A stretch of DNA of 64,000 nt. It comes from Bacteroidales bacterium (lineage in GTDB: Bacteria > Bacteroidota > Bacteroidia > Bacteroidales > UBA932). Each line of letters starts with the position of its first letter. The first letter of the stretch is position 1. This document shows positions 23,948 through 33,658 of this stretch, in pieces. Under the pieces are notes generated by a model. It was not told where the DNA came from. It saw nothing but the letters and a program-made list of their open reading frames with translations, and ran no database searches. A program made the position numbers and the translations under genes. The DNA is taken from assembly GCA_017617715.1 (NCBI GenBank), contig JAFZVQ010000016.1, forward strand, positions 1-64,000. The letters run 5' to 3'.

Positions 23948-26900
23948 CTACTTCAGGGTCGGGAGGTCGCCGGTGAAGTCCCAGATGGAGCTGTCCCAGC
24001 CAAGGGTGGTGGAGGCGAGCTCGGAGAGTGTCTTGCCGGCTTCTACCTTACCTTGGTAAGCCCACCTGTTAGCCTGGCCGTCATTACTGTTGTAAGCAGT
24101 AAGAGTAGTTTCACCTTCCATGCCAGTATTATCGGAATTCCTACGAACCAGCGGATGAGTCGTGCCATCAATATCAGGATGGTTATAATCGCTATCTGGC
24201 ACCCACCATGCAGAAAGAGCTAATCCAGGTTTACGATAATTGTCTGATAAATGGCTATTGGGGTGAGCTGTTCCGGCAAATGCGCCTGAACTCCAGTTAG
24301 CAGTACCTCTTTTACTCGCGGTTACCTCGCTGTTCCAAGCTGCGCAATGATCGATGTATATGTTTGCAGCATTAACATTTCCAATTAAACCTCCCAACCT
24401 GAAAGAGCCGACTACAGCTCCGCTGGCGTAGCAATTGGAAACAGTAATGGAAGTAACGGTGCCAATCTGGCCAATCAGTCCTCCGCGCATTTGGTTAGAT
24501 TTGATAATATTACCGGAAGCGAAGCAGTTCTGGATTGTAACGTTTATTGTGTTACTGGCATGATGAATATTTGCAATAAAAGCAGAGACATAAGTTTGAT
24601 CACTTGTCACATTGCCTGTCGCATAACAACGAGTAATATTAACAGTTCCTTTGTTGATGGCACCAATGAAACCGCCATTATACGAACCTTTTTCGTCAGT
24701 GAGATTACCACTGGCTGAACACTTGTCAAGAGTAACGCCGTTTTCTGTAATAAGGCCGGCAAAACCACCATAAGTAGAGCCGCCGGTTGCAGTAACACTG
24801 CCGGAAGATGAGCATCCGGTCAAACTTCCGCCCCAAATCTGTCCAGCAAAGCCACCGTTATTGGAACCGCTGAAGGAACATGTCGCCGAGGTTGAGCAAT
24901 TTGTATAGTCACATGTCAAGGTCTGACCAACAAAACCGCCGGAACCAGATTGACCGGACACGCTGCCGCTTGCGGTACAGTTGGAAATAACGGGAGCTCC
25001 GGAATCCGCATAACCTGCAAAACCACCGGTGTAGTTGTTTCCGGTAACGGAGCCCTCAACGGTACAGTTGTCAATTTTGGTGCCGGCATTGGTGACCAAC
25101 CCGGCGAATCCACCGATATACTGTCCCTTCAGGGAAGTCATATCAACAATTGCATCGCAGTATTCGATGGTACCTCTTCCAAAACCGACGAAGCCGCCAA
25201 GATTCAATTGCTGTCCCTGCGTATTGGCAGAAGTAATCTTCGCATAGGCCTTGGTGCGGACATCACCATTCTTTGTGATGGTGCCATAGTTCACGCCAAC
25301 AAAACCGCCTGTATTAAGAACTTTGCTTGCAGCAGGATTGGGAGTGCTGACGGTTACCTTCTTGGAAGATGTACCAACAGTGCAGCCTTCAATTCGGCAA
25401 CTGAACTGAAACTGGCCCACGAAACCGCCGCAACGGGCATCGTCAGTATAGGTAGTGCTGACGGTTGCTTCTTCAACCTGGCAATTGGTAATAGTGGATG
25501 CAACATCTTTAGTGGAACCAACAAAGCCACCGGCATAACGACCGCTGGAAGAAACGGTACCACCAGTATACTTACTACCGCTGATGGTGACAAGAGAATT
25601 TGCAAAACCAACAACGCCTCCGACAACACCCTTTCCAGTAACATTGGTGCCGAAAACCGTGCAGTTGGAAACGGTGACGGTCCCTGTGGTCTGACCAATC
25701 AGGCCACCGCAGTTTGCCGCGCTGGCAGTAACGGAAGAAGTACCATCACCTTCTTTGGCAAACGTACAATTATTAACCACTACCGCGGCATCGGCACTGC
25801 CGATAAGGCCGCCGGTCTGCGCAGCACCACTTACGGTGGTATTCTTCACATCACAGTCAGAGATGGTGACGGTAGTACCGGAACCGTTGTTGATTCTGCC
25901 AATCATGGCACCGCTGTTTGCAGCGGTAGCAGCCATGGATCCGCCAATGATATCCACATTGTTAATCGTATGACCAGTGCCCTGGCAATACTCTGCGAAG
26001 ATTCCACGCTTAGTTCCGACACTGCTGCCGGAGAGGGTCAGGTTCTGAATCGAGCCTTTGAACACATAAAACAGATTTGTGCCAAGTTTACTGACAGTCT
26101 TGTTGTTACCGTCAAAGTTGACAACCTGAGTATAGCCGGAGTTCGTATTGACAGGAAGATGAGGCACACCATCCATATCCACGTCGGCAGTCATCTTGAA
26201 GTACGTGGTCTGTCCACCGGTAGCGAGTAAATTGACTGCTGCCAACTTATACGGAGTGTCAATCAAGTAAGGGTTGCCATCAGTGCCATTGCCAGCCCAA
26301 GTCTGGAGGGCATTGCCCCCACTGGTGGTGCAGTTCATCTTCAAATTGTTAAGGGAGCCGCTGACAAATTTGAGATTGGAGCCGAGTGTCCTGTAGGTTG
26401 TGTGCGGCGTTCCAGAAGCAGAAGTAAACTTCACATAAAGAACTGTACTATTTGGGATAGTCGTGTCTCCGGAAGGAAGGGTGGCATAGAGATTCAGGAT
26501 ATCATCGCCGTCCGTGTCGCCCGGAGTGTCAATTCCGATAGCGAGCGTCTTGCCGCCGAAAAAGATATTCTCGGTGGCAGTGAGTTCAACGGAACTGATG
26601 GTTGCAGCCACTCCCGCAGGAAGCTTTGCCTGAATGCCAAGCACGCTGGAAACTTCAGTGAATGTGAAGTCATCAAGTGCATCTGCGGCAAGGTCGGAGG
26701 CCTGGGCGACGAGGACGATGTGGGAAGCATCGCCGTCAGAGGCCTGCATCTGCATATTTGCAGGATCATCGCTGTTGATCACCCAAACGTCATACGAAGT
26801 GGCGGCAACAAGCGTACCTGTGAAAATGCCCTTCTTCTGCCCGACGCATGCGGGATCCAGGTCGAAATCAGAATAGCTGCTGTTGTCGGAATGATCAGCG

Positions 26901-27148
26901 ATGCGGAGCTTGTCTCCGGACTCCCAGGCAAGAGCCAGCATGGGTTTCGAGCCATTCAGCCCAGGGGTGAAAGCCACCTTGGTGAGCGCATCGGAAAGAG
27001 TTGCAGAAATAGTGATCTGCTCTCCGGAAGGAGTCCCGGGATTATCCGTGGTGTTGCCACCGGGGACATCGGTAATTACCTTGTTGCAGGAAACTGCAAT
27101 GGCGAGGACGGCAAGAATGCCGAAAGAAACTGATAAAATCTTTTTCAT
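23948..27148 (-). CDS. Fimbrillin-like / GLUG beta-helix surface lipoprotein (1066 aa)
   Basis: A lipoprotein (IAVSC, Cys 21) with a fimbrillin-like N-terminal domain (TKVAFTPG, WESGDKLRIADHS) up to about residue 270. A DVDMDGVPHLPVN junction follows, then about 600 residues of GLUG-type turns (GGFVGQ, GGFAGL, GGLIGS). The C-terminus ends with the WDFTGDLPTLK pattern shared by the helix proteins of this locus. No catalytic domain is visible. The signal peptide and first 35 residues closely match the 19685 protein, pointing to tandem duplication and divergence. A strong AGGAGGA lies nine bases before the ATG, right after the short ORF 27164-27307. It is the last gene before the operon terminator. 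Confidence 0.85.
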   Translation of the reverse strand: MKKILSVSFGILAVLAIAVSCNKVITDVPGGNTTDNPGTPSGEQITISATLSDALTKVAFTPGLNGSKPMLALAWESGDKLRIADHSDNSSYSDFDLDPACVGQKKGIFTGTLVAATSYDVWVINSDDPANMQMQASDGDASHIVLVAQASDLAADALDDFTFTEVSSVLGIQAKLPAGVAATISSVELTATENIFFGGKTLAIGIDTPGDTDGDDILNLYATLPSGDTTIPNSTVLYVKFTSASGTPHTTYRTLGSNLKFVSGSLNNLKMNCTTSGGNALQTWAGNGTDGNPYLIDTPYKLAAVNLLATGGQTTYFKMTADVDMDGVPHLPVNTNSGYTQVVNFDGNNKTVSKLGTNLFYVFKGSIQNLTLSGSSVGTKRGIFAEYCQGTGHTINNVDIIGGSMAATAANSGAMIGRINNGSGTTVTISDCDVKNTTVSGAAQTGGLIGSADAAVVVNNCTFAKEGDGTSSVTASAANCGGLIGQTTGTVTVSNCTVFGTNVTGKGVVGGVVGFANSLVTISGSKYTGGTVSSSGRYAGGFVGSTKDVASTITNCQVEEATVSTTYTDDARCGGFVGQFQFSCRIEGCTVGTSSKKVTVSTPNPAASKVLNTGGFVGVNYGTITKNGDVRTKAYAKITSANTQGQQLNLGGFVGFGRGTIEYCDAIVDMTSLKGQYIGGFAGLVTNAGTKIDNCTVEGSVTGNNYTGGFAGYADSGAPVISNCTASGSVSGQSGSGGFVGQTLTCDYTNCSTSATCSFSGSNNGGFAGQIWGGSLTGCSSSGSVTATGGSTYGGFAGLITENGVTLDKCSASGNLTDEKGSYNGGFIGAINKGTVNITRCYATGNVTSDQTYVSAFIANIHHASNTINVTIQNCFASGNIIKSNQMRGGLIGQIGTVTSITVSNCYASGAVVGSFRLGGLIGNVNAANIYIDHCAAWNSEVTASKRGTANWSSGAFAGTAHPNSHLSDNYRKPGLALSAWWVPDSDYNHPDIDGTTHPLVRRNSDNTGMEGETTLTAYNSNDGQANRWAYQGKVEAGKTLSELASTTLGWDSSIWDFTGDLPTLK

Positions 27149-27163
27149 ACTGCATTCCTCCTG

Positions 27164-27307
27164 TTAAAAATCCTCATCCAAAATATCCACACAGTTCATG
27201 TCTTGCAACGTGTTGCTCGTAGCAAAACACCACCATGTGGAAGAAGCGACGGTACGCGCCGACGGAGAGACGTATACCTCCTTGGTAAATGTTTTTGTTT
27301 GGATCAT
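27164..27307 (-). CDS. Short protein preceding a fimbrillin-GLUG lipoprotein (47 aa)
   Basis: A 47-residue frame from ATG 27307. It has KEVYVSPS near residues 9-16 and a short acidic end (DILDEDF). It lies 15 bases before the lipoprotein ATG and 13 bases after the stop of the 27321 gene. The shared KEVYVSPS with the short ORF at 23564, the matching position and the DE-F end make it likely to be translated. No signal peptide or known domain. Confidence 0.6.
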   Translation of the reverse strand: MIQTKTFTKEVYVSPSARTVASSTWWCFATSNTLQDMNCVDILDEDF

Positions 27308-27320
27308 AATTGTTTAATAT

Positions 27321-30300
27321 TTAATTTGTTAGTATATTATTCAATATAGGCTGGATGATTCCCTCCATGACGTCGTAGCCGTCGGGGCCGGGGTGGAGGT
27401 AGTCGTAGAGACAGTAATTCGGGTGGAGGGCCAGGCCGTCGTCGGCCACGAGGTGCGTCCAGTAGTCGCACCAGATAAAGCCCTTAGAGTCTGAATAGCT
27501 CTTCAGCATCTCGTTCACGGCAATGATGTGCGGGCCCTTGTTCTTGGGGCTGAGGGCTGAATAGTTGCTGTTGCAGGGCGTAATGGTGCAGAGCACCACT
27601 TTGATGCCGGCGGCATCGGCCTTCTCCGCCATGGCGGCGATGTTGGCCACGATGCCCTCCTTGGACACGCCCTGTGCGAGGTCGTTGGTGCCGGCCATGA
27701 TCACCACTGCCTGCGGATTGAGCGCCACGACATCCTTGTCGAAGCGGGCAAGCATCTGGGTGGTGTTCTGGCCGCTGATACCCTTGTCGATATATCCGTG
27801 GCCGGAAAAGAATTGAGGATGGAACTTCACGGTGATGTTGTTGCCGCTCTGGGTCATGTAGGCGCTGTTGAACGGTATCAGGATAGGATACTTCGACTGG
27901 TCGTAGGTGCCGGAATTCCTCGCCCACTGCCAGGTGATGCTGTCGCCCACGAAGATGGCGGGAATGCGGCGGGGCACGTCAAGCAGCAGGGGCTGCTCGC
28001 CGCCCAGATCCCAGACGGCGCTGGACCAGCCCTGCGAGACGGCCTGTGAAGACACGGTGCCCTCAACTCCGGCGTAGCCATTGGTGATGACAGCTTCGGC
28101 GGGGTTGGAGCCGAAGAAAGGCATGGAGGCGCTCCATGCGATGCAGTTGTCGATCACGCCGGGAGAGCCCTGCAGGGCGCACTGGCCCACGAAGGCGCCG
28201 GTGTCGCTGCCGAGGCCGGACAGGGAACCGGCTGCATAGCAGTTGCTTACGTGCGAATCGTAAAGTATGCCGATGAAGCCGCCGACCTGCGACTGGCCGC
28301 CGCCCACCGTGGAAGCGGTGGAGAAGCAGTCGGAGATGCTGCCGTGCTGCGAGAAGCCGCTGAAGCCGCCGCAGTGGGCGCCCTTGGCGGTGACGCTGCC
28401 GCCGGAAACATAGCTGCGGCTGACATTGTCATACTGCACGCCCACGAACGCGCCGGTGTTGAGGCCGCCGGTGACTGCAGTATTCACGACGCTGCACTGG
28501 TCCAGCGTGATATTGTTGGAAGAGTTGTAGGACGAGCCCAGCTGCCCCACGAAACCGCCGATACGCTGGCCGGCGGTGGTGAGGGTTGCGTCCTTCACGC
28601 AGCAGCCCTGGAAGGTGACGCCAGAAGTGGCGTAGCCGCAGAAGCCTCCGCTCTGGGTACCCTTGGTCGCGCCGCTGACTGTCAAGAGGCCGTTTTCGTA
28701 GCAACAGTCGGTGAAGCTGGCATTTTCCGCGCAGCCCACGAAGCCGCCCACATGCAGGTATCCGGTAACGTTGCCACACGCAGAGCAGCCGGTGAAGGTG
28801 GATGCGCCGGCAGCATAACCGGCAAACGCGCCTGTGTATTCCGCCGGGCTGCTGACCGTGGCCTCGGACCGGCATTCCTTGTAGGCGTCAGGCACATTGG
28901 CAAAACCCACGAAACCGCCGGTATGGTTACCCTTGCCGTTGACGGTGGTGCCAGCATCCACGGAGCAACCCTGGAAGTTGGCGCCGGCGTAATCGGTGCC
29001 GCCCACGAAGCCGCCCATATTCTGGACTGCGGCCGAAGCGGAGGAAACTGTCGTATTCTTCACCTGGCAGCCAATACATGACACTGCCTGATAGGTGTAG
29101 CCCACGAAACCGCCGGTGAATAATGCCCCTGCCGAGGTGGAGGTATTCGTGACGATGACTTCGTCAACGGTGCAATCGGTGAAGATCACGGGCACTTCGT
29201 ACTTGTCCACACCGGAAATATCCGCCTGTGCAGCGAATCCACCCACATAACCGGGTCCTTTCACCATGGTGTTGATCACGGAGCAGCCGGTCACGGTGCC
29301 CTTTGTGACCACATGTCCGGCAAAACCGCCGGCGTTCTTGGCGCCGGTCACGGAAGAGCCGGTCACGGTGACGTTGGTGCAGGAAGCCGGACGGGAATAA
29401 TTGGCTGCAGAGCCGAGGAAGCCCGCCACCACGCCGCACCAGCTGGCGCCGTTGGTGATGGTGGCATTGCTGAAGGTGACGTCGTGGATGTCGCCGAACT
29501 GCACGCCGGCGAAGCTGGCGTAGGTGTAGCCCGAGCACTTCAGGTTGGAAATGGTGTGCCCGTCGCCGTCGAAGTCGATGGCTTTCAGCCAGGTGCTGCC
29601 CCTGTAGTTGAGCGGCTCCCAGTTGCTGATTGAAGAAGCGTCGATATCTTTGAGCAGACGGAACCAGTATTTGAACTGGGCGTCGTCGGCTGCGGCGTTG
29701 TAGAGGGCGCTCATGTTCTGGAGCTGCCTGGCGTTGGCGATCAGCCAGGGATCGGACTCGGTGCCGCTGCCGCCCGCAAACTTGTACGCCTCAATGTTAT
29801 TGGGGACCTTGAACACGCTCACGCGCCCGGCACGCAGAGTCTTGGGCTCGGCTACGCTGAACGTGATGCCGTAAATGTTGTCTTCAGGATCGGAGACTCT
29901 GATCTCCACCTGCGAACCAGCGGCTATCTCCATGTCCTCCCAGGGGGTCATGAGGTAGGCGGTGAGCACCTGGGCGCTCGCGGAAACGTCCACGTTCTGC
30001 AGGGCCAGGGCGAGCTTGCGGCCGCCAAGGTCCATGCTCACGCCGGACACGGTGGTCACACCCGCGGGGAGCGTGAGTTCCATCTTGATGGCGCCGGCGC
30101 GCTTGATGGAGCCGCCGTGGGCCGCCGCCCACTCCTGCGAAAACGCGATGTCGGTGTAGTTGTCGACACCGGCCAGCAGGGCGGCGTAGCGCAGATGCGC
30201 GGTGCTGCCGTTGCCGTCCTGGACCTGATAACCGAAGTCTGAGGCTTCGGCCTCCTTCACGGAGGCGAAAGAGCCGGGATAGATAATATCGAAGGATGTA

Positions 30301-30593
30301 CCGCTCACGGCAGATCCCGTGAAGGATGCCTCATGGTCGGTGAAACCGTCCTTGATGGCGAACTGCTCCGACTGGGAGCCGGAGATCACGCGGAGGGCGT
30401 CGCCCGCCTCCCAGGCAAGATGGAGACCGTCGCCGTCGGGCGTGAGGGCCACTTTGGTGGCTTCGTCAGGCACGGTGGCGTGGATGGTCACCTGGGGGAC
30501 GACGGGCTTCAGGTCCGTATGCTTCCTGCAGGAGGGAGCCATCAGGACCGACACCAGGGCCGCGAATGTGAATATGACTGTCAGCCTTTTCAT
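27321..30593 (-). CDS. Fimbrillin-like / GLUG / SGNH-hydrolase fusion lipoprotein (1090 aa)
   Basis: A lipoprotein (MAPSC, Cys 22). Residues about 30-275 are fimbrillin-like (TKVALTPDGDG, WEAGDALRVISG). A GLUG helix runs from about 290 to 850. From about 875 to the end there is an SGNH/GDSL hydrolase with all four blocks: FVGDSIT (Ser), GISGQNTTQM (Gly), GTNDLA (Asn) and DYLHPGPDGY (Asp/His). That domain probably removes an acyl or similar ester group. It is the only SGNH fusion in the window. It follows the short ORF 30597-30731 by three bases and lies in the minus-strand SusCD operon. Confidence 0.87.
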   Translation of the reverse strand: MKRLTVIFTFAALVSVLMAPSCRKHTDLKPVVPQVTIHATVPDEATKVALTPDGDGLHLAWEAGDALRVISGSQSEQFAIKDGFTDHEASFTGSAVSGTSFDIIYPGSFASVKEAEASDFGYQVQDGNGSTAHLRYAALLAGVDNYTDIAFSQEWAAAHGGSIKRAGAIKMELTLPAGVTTVSGVSMDLGGRKLALALQNVDVSASAQVLTAYLMTPWEDMEIAAGSQVEIRVSDPEDNIYGITFSVAEPKTLRAGRVSVFKVPNNIEAYKFAGGSGTESDPWLIANARQLQNMSALYNAAADDAQFKYWFRLLKDIDASSISNWEPLNYRGSTWLKAIDFDGDGHTISNLKCSGYTYASFAGVQFGDIHDVTFSNATITNGASWCGVVAGFLGSAANYSRPASCTNVTVTGSSVTGAKNAGGFAGHVVTKGTVTGCSVINTMVKGPGYVGGFAAQADISGVDKYEVPVIFTDCTVDEVIVTNTSTSAGALFTGGFVGYTYQAVSCIGCQVKNTTVSSASAAVQNMGGFVGGTDYAGANFQGCSVDAGTTVNGKGNHTGGFVGFANVPDAYKECRSEATVSSPAEYTGAFAGYAAGASTFTGCSACGNVTGYLHVGGFVGCAENASFTDCCYENGLLTVSGATKGTQSGGFCGYATSGVTFQGCCVKDATLTTAGQRIGGFVGQLGSSYNSSNNITLDQCSVVNTAVTGGLNTGAFVGVQYDNVSRSYVSGGSVTAKGAHCGGFSGFSQHGSISDCFSTASTVGGGQSQVGGFIGILYDSHVSNCYAAGSLSGLGSDTGAFVGQCALQGSPGVIDNCIAWSASMPFFGSNPAEAVITNGYAGVEGTVSSQAVSQGWSSAVWDLGGEQPLLLDVPRRIPAIFVGDSITWQWARNSGTYDQSKYPILIPFNSAYMTQSGNNITVKFHPQFFSGHGYIDKGISGQNTTQMLARFDKDVVALNPQAVVIMAGTNDLAQGVSKEGIVANIAAMAEKADAAGIKVVLCTITPCNSNYSALSPKNKGPHIIAVNEMLKSYSDSKGFIWCDYWTHLVADDGLALHPNYCLYDYLHPGPDGYDVMEGIIQPILNNILTN

Positions 30594-30596
30594 AAC

Positions 30597-30731
30597 TCAG
30601 GCGGTAAGGTCGTCAAAGATTACTTCACCGGACATATCCTCAAGGGAACCGTCTGCGGATGATGCCAACAGGCTTTTAAGGTACAGCTCGCTATCGACGC
30701 TGATACTTGGAGACTGGTATTTATTTTTCAT
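30597..30731 (-). CDS. Short protein preceding the SGNH-fusion lipoprotein (44 aa)
   Basis: A 44-residue frame from ATG 30731 with YQSPSISV near the start, SLLASSADGS in the middle and an acidic end (EVIFDDLTA). It starts 11 bases after the stop of the 30743 gene and ends three bases before the ATG at 30593, so it fills the gap exactly. It resembles the short ORFs at 23564 and 27164 in motif order. Function unknown. Confidence 0.6.
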   Translation of the reverse strand: MKNKYQSPSISVDSELYLKSLLASSADGSLEDMSGEVIFDDLTA

Positions 30732-30742
30732 GGTACTGGTTA

Positions 30743-33655
30743 TTATCTGGGCACGATTACAAGGTGGGTATCACGGGCGCGCTCGCCTTCATGGTCGTGA
30801 GGCAGGCCCTTGCTCTTTACGTTGTCGCATGGATAGTTCACGACGCCGTAGGGACTGACGCACATGGTGGAGGAGCCGCCGCCGTCGAGGTTGAGGGCCC
30901 AGCGGGGGTTGAAGTTGTTGGCGAGGAACATGGTGAGCTGCTTGGCGCTCATGCCGATACTGAAACCGGAGGAATCGTAACGGCCGTCCACAACCACGAG
31001 CAACAGGTGGCCGCCCTCGGTGAGGGCGATTGCCGTCCTGGGATGGGTAGCCCTCTGGTGGTAGCCTGGCTGCTCTGTGCTAGGACTTGCAGAACTCGGA
31101 TAAGGATCCACGAAGGTCCTGCCGGGCAGGGCGAAGTCGTTGATCAGCATGGGTGCACTGGTCACGAAGTTGGGCCATTCGCTTGTATGGTAGGTGTAGA
31201 ATTTGCGCTGCTGGCTGATGGAGAGGCCGTAACCGTCGAAGCTGAACTTCACGGTGCGGTCGCCGTCGAAATAGAAGGCGCCCTCGTTCTTCCAGTTGGC
31301 CACGCCGGTATCGGAGATGGTGTTGTTGGGCATCATCGAACGGACCATGCCGTCGTTCTTGTAGGCGATTGAAGAAATCTCATAACCGCAGTTGATGGAT
31401 GCAACGGCACCGTACTTATGGAAGACCTCGGAATTGGTCATGACCGGCTTTTCATACACGAACTGAAGCTTGTATTTGGTGCTGCTGAGGTCGAAGTCAA
31501 TGACGAAGATCTGCTGGGTCTTGCCAGTGTAACTTTCTTTGCCGTCGAACGCATAGTACATTATATCGTTCTCTCCGGACACAACCTGCTGGACGGTCCA
31601 GCCGTTGCCGGCTGCAGGACGGACTTCCTGGCCTGGCTTGGAATTGGTGCCGGTGGGGGCGTTGGGAGCGCCGCTTTCCTGATAATTATCCACGAAGAGG
31701 GCCAGGCCGGTGAGCACGGGCAGGGGGCCGCTGAAATCCCACACCTGGGAGTTCCATCCGAGCGCCTGGGCCACCTGGGAGAGCGTCTTGCCCGAAGCGG
31801 CTGCCTTGCCATGGTAGGGGAAGTTGTAGGCCGCGCCATCGACTTCCTGGATCACAAGCGGATTGCTGGGCGTGGCATTCTCCTGGTCGTAGACCGGGAA
31901 CAGGTCGGAATAGTCCTGAATGTCGATGTCGGCCTTGCGGTAGCAGTCGGTGAGGTAGTTGTGGGTGGCGATGTAGCCTGCTATTGCACCGGTGCTGTAG
32001 TGGCTCTTGTCGCCGGAGCTGAAACTCCTTGCCTTGATGAGGTCGTTCCAGGCGATGCACTTTTCGAGCACGTTCTGCGGATCCGTGGTCGAAGGAGATA
32101 CGCTGGAAGCCTTGTCGAGGTTGCAGTGGCCGACTATGCCTCCCAGGCAGAAACCGGCTTCCACCGTCGCAGTGGAATAACAATTATAAATAGCTGTCTC
32201 CACGGAACCGAAACTGCCGCCTATACCGCCGGCACGCTGCCCGGCGCTGACCTTTCCGGAGGTCCAGCAGTTGCGTATGGTGGAAGCGGCGAAATCGTAG
32301 CCGTAGATGCCGCCCACGTAGTTCTTGTTGGAGGTGATCTGGCAGTCGGCGGAAGAGGACTCGATATCTATGTTGCCGATACGGCCGAACATGCCTCCCA
32401 CGCCGTTGTAGTCGGCGTTATGGGTCACAGAGCCCTGGACATGGACATTATAGACCACGGCAGGGTGCCCGTTGTAGCCGCCGAAGCTTCCCAGGATACC
32501 GCACGGGTTGGCGACGGAGTTGGTGATCACGGCGTTGGTGAATTTCACGTCGTGCATAGTGCCGTAGAGCACGCGGAAGAAACCTGCTCCGGACGTTTCG
32601 GTCCTGTTGCAGGTGAAGTTGTCTATGGTGTAGCCGCCGCCGTCGAAGTCGACTTCGCAGCTGTAGGGATTGTCGAAGTTGAGAGGCACCCATTCGTCAG
32701 TGACCATGGACATGTCCACGTCCTCTATCATCCTGAACCATGTCTTCTTACCCTGCTCGAGTACGCCGTCGGCATGCATGTTGAACATGTGCTTCGCGCT
32801 GGCGATCAGATAGGGATCGTTCTCGGTGCCGGAGCCGCCGGCGAAGAGGGTCTCCTCGAAGCCCTTGGTGATGCGGAAAACACTCTGTACGCCTGCCTTG
32901 ATGGCAGACTCCTTGCTGACGCTGAAGTCCCTGCGCCAGGTACCGCCCTGCGCGTCGGTCACGATGACGGAGAGGTTGGAGCCGGAAGGCACCGCTATGT
33001 CCTCCAGGGGAGTCACCACATAGGCGGTGAGAACGTGACTGGAAGTAAGAGTCACATTTTTAACTTTCAAGGCGACTTCCCTTTCCAGACCGGTCAGCTG
33101 CACCTTCTGGGGCGACGTGAGTCTGTTCGGAAGGGTGAGGATGAACTTCACCACACCGTTTTGCCTGTAGGTGCCGCCGTGGGCAGCCGCCCATGCGGAG
33201 CTGAAGGTTATTTCGTCCTTGGTGTCGACATTCTCCAGCACTGCGAGGAAACGCAGGTGGTCGCGGTTGTCGTTGCCGTTCTGGACCTGTCCGGCGAAGT
33301 CGAAAGCTTCAGCCTCGGCCACGCTCTCGCAGGTGCCGGGATAGATTATTGTGTACTGGCTTCCGGTCACGTCGGGGCCGCGGAACTTGGCCACATGCTC
33401 GTCGAAGCCATCCTGGATTTCGTATTTGCCGGAATCGTTGCCGGAGATGATGCGGAGGCAGTCGTCGTCCTCCCAGGAAAGGTGGAGGCCCTCGCCCGAC
33501 TCGGCGTTGTCGAAGGCAACCTTGGTGGTCTCGGGCACGCTGGCGCTGATGGTCACCATCTCGCGCTGGATGCCGGGAGCGGGCTTTTCCTTGACGCAGG
33601 CGGCGAGCACCGAAACGGCCGCCAGAAGGAGCAAGGTTCTAAACAGTTTGGACAT
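30743..33655 (-). CDS. Fimbrillin-like / GLUG / phosphodiester-glycosidase fusion lipoprotein (970 aa)
   Basis: A lipoprotein (LAAC, Cys 20) with a fimbrillin-like domain (TKVAFDNAESG, WEDDDCLRIISG) and a shorter GLUG helix (about 300-650). The C-terminal domain of about 300 residues is of the NAGPA (phosphodiester alpha-N-acetylglucosaminidase) type. Its family marks are ASINCGYE, THPRTAIA, VVDGRYD and NPRWALNLDGGGSSTM. NAGPA enzymes cleave GlcNAc-phosphate-sugar diesters; here the sugar and phosphate partner are unknown. The domain closely matches the stand-alone protein encoded just upstream at 33659. Three bases separate the two genes. Confidence 0.86.
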   Translation of the reverse strand: MSKLFRTLLLLAAVSVLAACVKEKPAPGIQREMVTISASVPETTKVAFDNAESGEGLHLSWEDDDCLRIISGNDSGKYEIQDGFDEHVAKFRGPDVTGSQYTIIYPGTCESVAEAEAFDFAGQVQNGNDNRDHLRFLAVLENVDTKDEITFSSAWAAAHGGTYRQNGVVKFILTLPNRLTSPQKVQLTGLEREVALKVKNVTLTSSHVLTAYVVTPLEDIAVPSGSNLSVIVTDAQGGTWRRDFSVSKESAIKAGVQSVFRITKGFEETLFAGGSGTENDPYLIASAKHMFNMHADGVLEQGKKTWFRMIEDVDMSMVTDEWVPLNFDNPYSCEVDFDGGGYTIDNFTCNRTETSGAGFFRVLYGTMHDVKFTNAVITNSVANPCGILGSFGGYNGHPAVVYNVHVQGSVTHNADYNGVGGMFGRIGNIDIESSSADCQITSNKNYVGGIYGYDFAASTIRNCWTSGKVSAGQRAGGIGGSFGSVETAIYNCYSTATVEAGFCLGGIVGHCNLDKASSVSPSTTDPQNVLEKCIAWNDLIKARSFSSGDKSHYSTGAIAGYIATHNYLTDCYRKADIDIQDYSDLFPVYDQENATPSNPLVIQEVDGAAYNFPYHGKAAASGKTLSQVAQALGWNSQVWDFSGPLPVLTGLALFVDNYQESGAPNAPTGTNSKPGQEVRPAAGNGWTVQQVVSGENDIMYYAFDGKESYTGKTQQIFVIDFDLSSTKYKLQFVYEKPVMTNSEVFHKYGAVASINCGYEISSIAYKNDGMVRSMMPNNTISDTGVANWKNEGAFYFDGDRTVKFSFDGYGLSISQQRKFYTYHTSEWPNFVTSAPMLINDFALPGRTFVDPYPSSASPSTEQPGYHQRATHPRTAIALTEGGHLLLVVVDGRYDSSGFSIGMSAKQLTMFLANNFNPRWALNLDGGGSSTMCVSPYGVVNYPCDNVKSKGLPHDHEGERARDTHLVIVPR

Positions 33656-33658
33656 ATT

